Below are positions 39,801-51,800 of a DNA stretch of 64,000 bases, piece after piece. This DNA is from Dasypus novemcinctus. Its lineage: Eukaryota > Chordata > Mammalia > Cingulata > Dasypodidae. Location: the NCBI RefSeq assembly GCF_030445035.2, contig NC_080678.1, positions 118,177,947-118,241,946 on the forward strand. The letters are read 5' to 3'. The notes under the pieces were generated by a model, which saw only the letters and a list, made by a program, of their open reading frames with translations, was not told where the DNA came from and made no database searches. The number at the start of each line of letters is the position of its first letter. The stretch's first letter is position 1. The translations under genes were made by a program, and so were the position numbers.

Positions 39801-42800
39801 ACCTCACCGTCTCCCCCTCCCGCACTTTCCCACATCAATGACAACCTTCCTTAGTGTGGCACATTTGCTAAAATTGATGAACACATATTGAGGCTTTGCT
39901 ACTAACCATGGACTCTAGTTTACATTACAGTTGACACTCTGGCCTGCACAGTTTCGTAGGTTATGGCAAAATCCATAATGCCCTGTACCCATCATTGCCT
40001 TGTCCTGGAGGACAACTCCAATGTCCTGAAATTCCCCTCATGTGACACCTCTTCTTCCCTCCCCCTCCCCTCAGACCCTCTGGTGGCCACTGCCTTTATA
40101 GCAATGATAGAAGTTCTTCCATTGCTAGAATAATGTCTATAATAGAATAGTAATAAGTCTACTTTAGTCCAGTGTTCATTCCGCAGTCTTGAGGATTTGA
40201 CGATGGTGATGCAGTTTCTGATTGAGAGGGGCCCTGTTTCCCAGGTGGTAGGTGGATGTTACTCTCTTGCTTGCAGTTGCAGACACTCTCTGCTTCTTGG
40301 GATGGGCGTTGTCCATCATCATCTCCTTGTCAGTTGTGCTGGATGAGTCCAATGAGCTGGAGAGTAGGTGCTGCAACTCTGCTGAGATTCAGGACCCAAC
40401 TGGCACATGGATGGACCAAAGATTTTAAGTCTCTGGAACATACATTTAATAAGTAGAGTGCTAATGATATTTCAAATAAAAGGGACAGAGGAGCCTTGTT
40501 TAGGGAAACTATTCAAGAGTCTAAGTCTGTTACACTGAGGAGCATAGATTCCAGAGTAAGGCCAGCTGATAGGGTGCCTAACTCCTGAGGGGCTCTGTGC
40601 TGCTTTTGGTGTTTGGGTGTCTCTAGCTCTTAGGAGCCCTGCTGTTTGAGGCATTGTTTACCGTGGCAGTCAATGGGATCCTGCTGAGCCTGCTGAGATG
40701 CGCAGAGTGTAACCTCTGGAATGACCTTCTGATTCACTTTGAAATCTCTTAACCATAAAAACTCATTTGTATTGAGTATTTCTCCCTTTTGGTCAAGGTC
40801 TTTTTCTGCATGCATTGTTCGTTGGTGTTGGTAATAATCCCTTGGTGCCAGGGGGGCTCATCCACAGGCATCATGTCCCATGCTAGGAAAAGGATAGTGT
40901 GTTTATATGCTGAGTTTGGCTTTCAGAGAGGCCACATTTCGACAACAAGGAAGCATTCAGGAGGTAACTCTTAGGCAATATATAATGTTAGGCTAAGTTT
41001 CAAATTCACAAGGACAGGTCTGTAAGTACAGTCATCAATATGCAGGGCCTGTCATCATGGTCTCTCCTCCTTCACTAGGCACTGCCCTTGTACTTGGGAG
41101 ATTCTTGCCATGCTGTTAAAGAATGCAGCAGCACTCCCCAGCATGGGAATTCAATATTCTTTTGCTTACTGTGTGGGTCTTCAACCATCCAGACAGTGAA
41201 CACTTGTACATATTCATATGCCTTCAAGGCATGCCCCAGGTGGACCCCTTCCCACATTTCTGTAACCTACGCTTCTTTGAAAATAAAGTGGAAAAAATAA
41301 GGTCCTCGGGGAATATACAGGAGAAATTATTACTGTACATACAAGACAACAGACCTTACAGTGATGAAAGACACAGTGTCTAAAAACTTTTTATATTATG
41401 TCAATTTTTAAAGTTTTTTTTTGTATTTTACTTGTTATTTTAAATACTAGTATTATTTCATTTTCTTATTAATCTTATTTGGCTATGTCTTTTTAACTTT
41501 CTAGTGTAAAAGGGAGCCGGACCCATGTAGGGTAAGTCCTAAGTGCGTCCTGACTTCCTGTGAGCTCATCTGCCATGCACCGAGCCTCCCGTGGCCCATG
41601 GAGGGGTCCGCTCCCACCCCAGGAGCTCCACCGCCTGTGCCAAGAGCCTGCAGAGCAGGAGGAGGGGGGCGCAGGGGTGGGGGGTTTGGAGGCTGCTAGG
41701 GAAGCCAGGAATCCCCCTTCCCAGGCTCCCACCAAAGGGGCAGTGTGGGCAGCCTGTGGGGGGTCTGCCATGGACCCTCCTGAGACAAGTGGGGCACTTG
41801 AGCCCCTGCCAGCTGGCAGGATGGTACTTGCCCAGGACTCAGGGAAGCTTCTGGAAAAGGAGCCTCATGTTGCAAGGACCCAGCTCTGGGATCTGCCGTG
41901 CCCTTTTCTTAATCACGGTCTCCTGGTGGGCAGAGGGGCCTGGCCAGGTCAGCCCTTGCGGCCTGCAGGGCTGAGGGTGGGTGAGGGACCTTACCTGACA
42001 TGGAGCTGTGAGGGGCACCCACCCGGGGGAGCCCAGGGCCGGGTTCAGGGCAGCAGCCATGGGGCCAGGTGGACCTGGGGCGGTCGTGCTTTCAAAGCTG
42101 GAGCCCAGTGGCTGAGGGGCATCCCCTGCCCATGCGCAGACCCCTGGCTGGCCCAACACGTGGTGTCTTCATTTGCCAGGGCTGCTCTGACAAATGCCAT
42201 GCACCAGGTGGCTTGAACCTGGAGGTCACTGTCTCTGGTCTGGAGCCCAGAAGGCCAGCTTTCTCCCGGGTCCGCAGGGTTCCAGTGCCAGTCACTGTGG
42301 CCCTCGGGGTCCTTGGCTGGCCTCATGCCTCGGCCACATGGCGCCATCCTTGGTCCCCTCCATCCTCTGCTTTCAGACTCCTCCCAAGTCACGTTTCCTC
42401 CTTCATGAGGCTCCTGCAGTGTACAGAGCCCCCACTTCTCTTTGGCTACCCATCCAATAGTGGCGTCCTGGGCACGTCCTGTTACAGATGGCTCCCCCCA
42501 GAGAGCACGGCTGCAGGCGTGAACCCCTCTCTTCTGGGGCCCTCAATCCAAGCCTCACACAGGGCACAGCCTCAAGGCGAGGCTCTGCCAATGGGGGCAT
42601 CAGACGAGCGAGGGGACAGGGGAGCTTTGCAGCACTTTGGGGACGAGCCAGATGCCGTCTTGTTTGCCCCAGAGGATGCTCCCTGGAGGCGCGGGCTGTG
42701 GATGGAATCCGGGGTCCGTCACTCGATTGTTCCTTATTCACCCCACAAACATCGGCTGAGTGGCAGCACCAGCCCCCCCCCCCGCCCCCCGTTGTGCCGC

Positions 42801-45800
42801 CCTGGAGCAGACGCTTTCTCTTCCTACAGACAGTGTGCTGCAGCCCGCCGTGCCCCATGATGATTACCCGCTGCTGTGACTGCCCGGGCACTGGGCATGT
42901 GAGGCAAATGGAGGTGAGGAGGGCTGGGGCAGGGGAGAGGGTGATGATTCAGGTGCAGAGGCCCTGCTGGAAGGCTCCACCTGGGGGAGTCCAGGGTCCG
43001 GGGTGCTTTGCTTCCTCCCTGGGTGCCGGGGGCCAGGGGAGGGCACGAAGCTGTGGGTCAGTGTCCCAGACGCTCCAAGTCAACTGAGCCCAGCTGCCCC
43101 TGCCCCACCTGGTTGCTGGGTGCTGGCAGCCAGCCCACAGGAGTCAGGTAACCGGTTGCCACCCAGGTTTCCTCAGCTCAGGTGTGGCTCAAGTTTCAAA
43201 CCCCAGCCAGCAGTGGAGGGAGAAAAACAGCCTGAGCCACAAAGAGGGGTGAATGAGTCAGAGAAATAGAGACGTGCTGAGCAGCCGCTGTTAGCGCCTT
43301 CTCAATTCTCTTGAGACACCGCAGCTGTGCCCAGCCCAGCAGCAGCCTTTTTGGCAGAATGAGGACAAGAGCTGCTGGCTTCATGGCTGGTGACAAAGGG
43401 TGCAGGGCTGCAGGGAGGAGGAGCCCCAAGACCCCATCCTCGAGTGACCAGTGCTGGGCCTTGAGTCCTGGGAGCCCAAGTCTCAGCCCTTCACCCCTCC
43501 CTGGACACGCTGCTGCCCACCTGGTTGGGAGAGCCCTGCCAGGCCAAGGGTCCTGGGGTGAAAGGGCCACCTGGAGGACAAGAGCCCCAACCTCCTGCTG
43601 GCTGGACCCCTCCATCCTGCTCTTGCGTCTGCTCTGTGCTCCTCTGCAGCCCTGGAAAGCACTGGAACAGCCAGCCCTGCCCTTGTCCTGACACAGTGAC
43701 TTGTTCGGCCTGCTTGGCCCAGACCTGCCCCACCCTGTGGCTCAGGCCAGCAAGGTGCTGCCCTCCACCGGCCCAGGGTTCCTTCTGGACTGTTCTCTGC
43801 CCTTCCCACCCCCATATCAGGAACCTGCCCCTGAGCTGGGCACGGGACCTCCCACCTGGCCCCTGCCTGCCCCCTCCTCCTCCACCCCAGCACAGGCCTC
43901 CCTGCCCACCGTGGGCTCCTGCCCAGCTCCCCACACCCCCCGGCTGCCCCCTCAGGGACCTCTCCTGGCTCCTGGTGTAGCTCACCCGACCTGGGAACTT
44001 GTCCCCTAAACGAGCCACTGACCCCCCATGCCAAAAGGGTGTCTTGTTCCAGATTCTGACACAGCACAGCGACCACCACCCCAGCAGGCACGCAGGCTGC
44101 CAGGCTCCACTCCCAAGCTCATGTGGGTTCTTGGGGCTCAGCAGGGGTGCCTGACCCTCTCTGGACGCGTCGCTCAGCCGTGCCGCATCCTCATGCCACG
44201 TCTCCTTTGCAGGGCAAGCTGAGCCTCCTGTGTGCCCTGTTGAGTCGGTGCTGCACCCCAGTGCGCCTGGTGCGGCCCCCGTTCCAGTGCATGGTGAGCA
44301 GGCGCGGTGCTGCACCCGCGGCGGGCCCACGCCCCAGTGCTTTTCCCTCGTGACGCCTGCCCACAGACAGGGGCCCAGCCCTGGGAAACGGCCTCAGGAG
44401 CACGCAGGCCCCAGGGGCCGGCCGTGGCTGCCCACACGCTCCTTCCCTGTGGTCTTGGATGGGTGGGGGACTGTCCAGGCTGGAGGCTGAAGGGCCACGA
44501 CCAGAGTCAAGGGCAAGGGGCTGCAGAGCAGGGCCAACCACCGGCTCCAGCACTCCTGGCCCATGAGCCCCCTGCACCTGCAGCCCTGGGGGTCAGCTGG
44601 CTTTATGCCTCCCAGGAAGTGGCCTCCCATGTGGGGGCCTCTGGGTGCAGCCCCCACGGGCTCTTCCAGGTAGCCACGGTCCCCTGGCGTGGGCTCCCCG
44701 GCACAGGGGGTAAATGGCAGCGCTGCATGTGCACCTGGAACCAGGGCGGTGCTGTGCCCATGGTGGACATCCTGGGCAGCTGCCCTCAGGGGTCCCTACA
44801 TTCTTCCCCTCCAGCCCCTCCTCCAGCTCAAGCCTTGGCGCTGTGGTTATGTGCAGTTGTAAAGACCAGGAAGCAGGAGCACAGAGAGGCTTGTGCCTTG
44901 CCCCACCTCACACAGCCACTGCGGGGCGGGGATGGACCGGGACCCAGCAGCCTGGCTCTGGAGCCCAGCGCCCTCCTCGCCCTGCACTGCCTGTGCTCGG
45001 GTCAGCACTTGGGATCTCATGTGGTCATCCTACATCACCTGGCAGCTGTGCCCACGTGGCTGCGGGCCCCCTGACCCAGCCTGCTGTCCACCCTGTGTGG
45101 CCTCCCCTGTCACGCTTTGTGCAGGTGGGGCAGGGGCCCTGGAGGTGCCCAGCCCTTGACCGCCGTGTCTGTGGCTCCGGTGGTGCTCCAGGACTGCTCT
45201 GGGCTGGGGCACAGGCTCACTCTGGGCACGGGCCGAGGCCCTGAAGGTCACTCACATGGCGTCCTCACCTGGGCGCAGGGAGGCAGCCGCCCACCCCTGG
45301 CCGGCCCTCGCCCCTGGCCTGGCCACCTCCTCTGCACCTCCCAGGTGTGGAGACAGAGACTCCGCCTCAGCGAAGGCCTGGGTGCTGCAGGGGGCAGTTC
45401 CTCTCCCCGCAGAGCCCCTGGCTGGCCTGCATCTGGCCATCAGGTGGACCCTGGGAACACCTGGAAAGCACATTTCTGTAGTGGACTGGGCTGTACGTGC
45501 AAGGATCTCGCGGGCACTGGTGTCTTGATTTCCACCCCATGTCCCAGCAGACTCCTTCTCCATGGAAATCCGCCTGTGTTTGTGGGCCTTGGTTGGAGTG
45601 TGTTGGGGTGGGTCTGAGACTGCACGGGTGCCCAAGGGGCAGGTGAGTCTTGTTCTTCTCATCCTGCCCGTGATGGAGCTGGACCAAAGGGGGCACAGAC
45701 GTAGGGCTGGGGAAATCCTAACGTGACAGTGTCCTTCCACCAGCGATCTTTAGAAACGTCTCTGCTCGTGCCTCTGGACTGTGATGGCACCTGGCTCCCC

Positions 45801-48800
45801 TCCCTCCCACTTCCCCAGGAGATCCAGAAACAGAGTCCAAGCCCCAGAGCCCTGGACACTGAGGCTCCCTATCAGCTCTACCGGTCCCTTCAGGAAAGGC
45901 CCTGAGCTGCACAGTAGTGACCTGAGGAGACGTAATGGTAGTTGGCTTCACGTGGCAATCGCTGATGGCCAGAGAGGAAGGAGAGCCGCCCCCCCCAACC
46001 TCACATCCCTTCACCCCCTCATGCCCATGCCACGGACTCAGGATCCCTGCAGCCCCCAGAGGGCTCCTCTCCTGGGTGAAGGTGCTTACATCTGCCCCTC
46101 TATCAGCACCTGTTCAGATCATTCCAGGGTGCCCCTGCAGCCCCAGGATGGGCATGATTGGGGCAAGAGACTGCAAGTGTCCCGTAGACCATGCCCTGAA
46201 AGAAAGCAGAGGGACCTGCTGCCCTTGGGGAGCACCAGCCCCAGAATCAGTTGCTCATGTTCTAGAATAAATGAGTAGAAATAAAGGAGCGAGAAACAAA
46301 GATAAAGATTCCATTCTATGCCCAACAGCGACAAAACCCAAAGTTCCCATGAATGAGTAGAACTCGATGAATGTTATCCCAGGGTGGCATGCTCTGGGTG
46401 AAGAGAGAGGCAGCGAGTCTAGAGAGAGTGGGAAATCAACATGATCTTCATCAGCCCAGTGGTCAAGGTGCTCGTGATGATACTTAGTGTTGGCACAGAG
46501 AGAGGGTGGGGGACGGACACCTGCCTGCCCTGCAGGCGTCAGTGTGGACAGGATCAGCTTTCTGAAGCACTTATCATCCTATGCCTGGGCCTGTAGATGC
46601 AGCACTCTCTGTGGATGGAGGGATAGATGGATGAATGGGAGGATGGATGGATGGGTTGATGGGTGGATAGGAAGGTGGAAGAGTGGGTGGATGGATGGAG
46701 GGATGGGAGGATATATAATGGATGGATGGGTGGGTAGATGGAGGTGTGATGGGTGGATGAATGAGCATTTATGGTTGGACAAGGGCCTGCAATGATACTT
46801 TGGGTCATTTCTCTGACACCAAGAGGCATGTTTGGATCTGGCATGTATGAAGGCACAGAAAGCCTCTTTGGGGGACAATTGTGGAAGGATGGAAGGGGTC
46901 CCTGTAACATTTTCAGGGGTGACCATAGGAAGAACTTTGTTTAACCAGTTGCTACTTGTGTAAACTTGGCCTAGTTTCTTAACCTCTCAAAGCCTCACTT
47001 TTCTCATCTGAAAAACAGGGAAAAATAATAAAACTCCCTTGTGCTGCAAAATACAAAGGCCGCACACCAACCAGGCCCGGGCGGGAGCCCCTCCCCAGCC
47101 CAAGAGTCACAGTCCCCAGGCCAGATGAGTAGAGGGTCTCGTGGCTCAGGGTCAGTGCTGGGGGAGAAGTGCTGTGATTGCAGGTAGGATTGGGAAGTCC
47201 CAGGAGGCACAGGCATTTTATTTTATTTTTTCATTGATTGAAACACATCACTCATACATAAACATACATAAACAATAAATGTATAGTAGTTGTGAACTTA
47301 CAAAACAAGCATAAATGACATCAAACAAACATATATAACATCTTGCCCTACCACCAATAACTTGCAGTGTTTTTAAACCTTTTCAACTAATGATTAAAGA
47401 GCATTGTCAAAATATTACTATTAAGCAAAGTATTTTTCCCCTAACCAATCTGATTATTATCTTTATATCATTTATATATGAACATACATAAACAATTAAG
47501 TGTATAGTAAAAGTTGTGAACTTATAAAGCAAACGTGCATGACATCATACAGGGGTCCCATACATCAACCCTCCAACACCTTGCATTGTTATGAGATGAT
47601 TGTTACAAACTATGAAAGAATACTGTCAAAATCTTATTACTAATCATAGTTCCTATCTTACATTTGGTGTGTTTTTCTCCCAACCCACCCTATTATTATT
47701 TTTTAAATGTATTTTTTATGACAGAAGTTGTAAGCCTATAACACAATCATGCACATGTGCAGAATTCCCAAACAAAGCACCCCTCCATCAATACACCACA
47801 ATGTGGTGTGTCATTTGCCACAGATAAAATAATATCATCTGATTACTGCCATGTCCATAGTGTACATTTGGCTCACATTTCCCACACTGCCTCAGAACCA
47901 ACACAGTACATCTTTTGCATAGATGCAAGAATATCGTATTGTTACTACTAACCACAGTCCATAGGTCACTCCAGCCATACCTTTCCCATGCTTCTCCACA
48001 TTCCCATCGCCCTGCAGTACTGATAGACATTTGTTCTAGCTAACAAAGGACACTCTTGAATCTGTACCATCAACCGCAGTTCTCATCCACCTCTTGGTTT
48101 ACTGTGCTACCCAGTTCCTAGATTATTCTCAAGCATTCTGTCAGTGGCATTTACAAAACTAGACTACCATTTTCAGTCACATCCCCATTTATAAACTAGC
48201 TGTTACTCACTGTGTGTTACCATCCACTCTATACATTTCCACAATTTTACAGTAAAGCTAATTAAAACTTCTATGTACATTAAACATCAGTAGTCCACTC
48301 AGTTCTTCTCTTATCTCCTTTAAGAATCCACCACCTACCACCAGGTCTTGTGCTACATTCAGCTCACAATATGTTGGCTTGAAGGGAAGGCAACACAGAA
48401 ATAAAGGTAGAGACACAAGAGGGGAGAGAAACCTGAGACCAGGGGACTCACAGCTTCTGGAATGAGAGCCTCAACCCTGGTTTTCCCATTGCATTTATTG
48501 GGAAACTACCAAGCAGTTGTTTGCTATCTGAACTACAACATCATTTACAAAAACAGGAAACAACTGCAACATCTAACAACAGCTACATTTAACAGGTGTA
48601 ACATTTACAGTAACAAACAGGTAAACCAGTTTTCCACAACAGTCTTGAAGATATTTTCCAATAATTTCTTCCAGAAGTTTCATGGTTCTTGCTTTTAGTT
48701 TTAGTTTCTTGATCCATTTTGAGTATGTGTCTTGGAGTTGGTCTATTTGGATTTTTTCAGATGGGAGTTTGTTGTGCTTCTTGGACAGGGATATCTATGT

Positions 48801-51800
48801 CCTTCAATAGGGTTGGGAAATTTTCTACCATTATTTCTTTAAATATTCCTTCTGAATCTCTGGACTGACCATGTGATAGCCAGGCCCAACAGACTTGCAA
48901 GTCCTATACTCTGGTTTATTGGACTTACCCCACTCAGTGAACATGGAGGTGAAAAAGGTCAGCCACCACACCAGGGAGCCAAGAGTGCCTACAACTGAAA
49001 GCAAGAGGATTGCATCCAGCATCCATGTGGAATCTAAGCCCCGTTGTGATATAGATGTGGAGTGGACACAACCATTCTAAGGTCCACAGGATGGAGGAAT
49101 AGAGTATGAATTAGAGTGGACTTACTGATATTCTATTCATGAACTATTGTGATTAGTAGTAATCGAAGAAAATGTGGCATTGGTGTGGAGAAAGTGGCCA
49201 TGGTGGCTGCTGGGGGTAGGGAGTGGAAGGAAGAGATGTGATGTGGGGGCATTTTTGTGACTTGGAGTTGTGCTGGGTGGTGCTGCAGGGACAGTTATCG
49301 GACATTGTATGTCCTCCCATGGCCCACTGGGTGGACTGTGGGAGAGTATGGGCTATGGTGTGGACCATTGACCATGAGGTGCAGTGGTGCTCAGAGATGT
49401 ATTCACCAAATGCAATGAATGACGGAGGGGGTTGTGGTTATGGGGAGGAGGAGTGGGGTGAGGGAGGTGAGGGGTATATGGGGGCCTCATATTTTTTTAA
49501 TGTAACATTAAAAAAACAAAGACCATAAAAAGTAAAAAAAATATTCCTTCTGCCCCTTTTCCCTTCTCTTCTCCTGCTGGGACACCCAGGACACGTATGT
49601 TTGCATGCCTTTTGCTGTTATTTAGTTCCCTGAGACCTTGTTCAATTTTTTCCATTCTTTTCTTCATCTCCTCTTTTGTATGTTCACTTTCAGAGGCCAT
49701 TTCTTCAAGCTCACCAATCCTTTCTTTTGCCTCCTCAAATCTGCTATTATATGATTCCAATCTTTTTTAAATTTCATTGATGGCGCCTTTCATTCCCTAA
49801 GGTCTGCTAATTTTCTATGTATGCTTTCAAATTCTTCTTTGTACTCATCTTAATATCCTTAATCTCTTTAGCCATCTCACTGAATTTATTAAGATTTGTT
49901 TGAACATCTATGATTAGTTGTCTCAACTCCTTTATGTCATCTGGAGGCTTATCTTGTTCCTTTACCTGGGACATAGCTTCCTGTTTCTTGGTGTGGATTG
50001 TAATTTTTTTGTCGGTGTCTTTGCATCTAGCTTACTAGGGTATTTTTTCTGGGTGCAGTTTTTCTCTCTAGTTTAGGGCTTCCTGCCCTTTCTCCCTTGC
50101 TGGTTATGCAGTAGGAGCCAAGCATGTAGTTGGTCCTGTAAGCTGTGGAGGCTCAAGCTGCCCTCATTCCACCAGGGACCAATGAAGCTTCTTCCAACTT
50201 TCTCCTTTGCCAGGGACAGGGACAGAGTCATAGCCATGTGGAATAATCCATGTGCAGGCCTAGACTGTCGTTGCCCAGAGAGACTGATGGAGCTTCACAT
50301 CCCTTTCTCCCCTACCTGGGGCAAGGATGGAGCTGCAGGTGTGGGCAGCAATCTCTGCAGTGCAGGTCTAAGATGACTGCAATTCCCCTGGTAGTCTTCT
50401 GATTTTCAGTCTATGCCAGCCAGAGTTCCCTGCTGTTGCCTGTCTAGGCTGGTGCAGGGCTCCTCAGCCTCCTCCCTGCCAGAGGCGGGGCTGAAGCCTA
50501 GGCAGGCTGCAGGCTGATCTATGTGAAAGAAACTGTCAGCCCAGCTTCCCCTCAGGCTGGGGGTGGAGTCAGAATGGTGGCTACTGGCCTCTTTCTGAGG
50601 TGGGCTGGTTCTCACCCCAGCTGTTCCCAGGGTTATCTCTTAGCCAGCCAAGTCTCCCAATCAGTAGCTGAAATCGGCAGCCAACCATCTCCTCCTCCCC
50701 TGTCTCTGGGAAATGAAGCCTCCAATTCCCATCACAGAACAGCTCCTGGGGTGGCTTGCACCACCAGAGTAGGATCATCACCTGTGTCCATGGTTTGGCT
50801 GGTAATTTCCCAGAGAGGCTGGCACAGGTCCCTGCAGCTTCCTCCCTGCTGGAGGTGGCACTGGGGCCAAGGCTGGAGCTGCCATCTGACCTGGAGGGAA
50901 AGAAGCCAGTTCCCACCAGCACTGGGATCTCAGTCCACCCCTCTTCCTCTCGTGCCAGGCATGGAGTTAAGAAGGCAGCTCCTGGCCTCTTTCTGACCTG
51001 GACAGGCTCAAACCTTAGCTGTTCTCAGCATCATACTGTAGCTGACTGAGTTTACCCATCAGTAACTGAAGTTGGTGCCCACCCATCTCTTCCTCCCCCA
51101 TTTTGGGCAAGTGGAGCTTTCAATTCCAGCCGCGGAACAGCTCCCAAGGCGGCTTGTGCCTCCAGTGGAGGATGGGCACTGGCCTCCAGGGTGTGGAGTC
51201 TGAACTTATGAGTCTTCTTTGCAGACGGGCAGTCTCCTCCTTCCACTCCTTCAAGGATGTGGCAGGATGCCCTTCTGGTCTCCTGGAGCCCCCAAACAGA
51301 ATCTTCAGCTAGCTCCAGAGAGCTCTGGGTGTTTGCTAACTGTCCTGTAGCAGGAGCCAACTCTAGGAGCTCCTTACTCTGCTGTCATCTTGCTGGTTCC
51401 CCAGGCTCAGTCATTTTTGATGGAAATGAGACTTTGTGGAGGAGGTAAAGTTTGGGTTGTCTTTTAAAAGATGAGTAGATGAGAAAAAAAAGGGCATTCC
51501 AAAGAGAAGAAGAGTGTGTATAAAAGCTTAGAGATGGGGAGAGCTTAGTGAATGTAAGATTTGGCCACATCCTGAGCCCCCTGAGCAGGCTGCCCCAGTC
51601 CCTGCCACAGTGGGATTGCTGCAGGTCAGCACAGGCACCACGGGGCCAATGAGTGTCCACAGCCAGGGGACAGCAGGTCTCCGACCCAGGAGGCGTCCAC
51701 CCAGTAGCAGCGTGTCTGCGTGCTGGAAGGTTCTCTGAGCACTCCTGGGCAGCTCGTGGACCCCAAATCCAATACCCACTGTGTCCCGGGTTGGGGGTCA

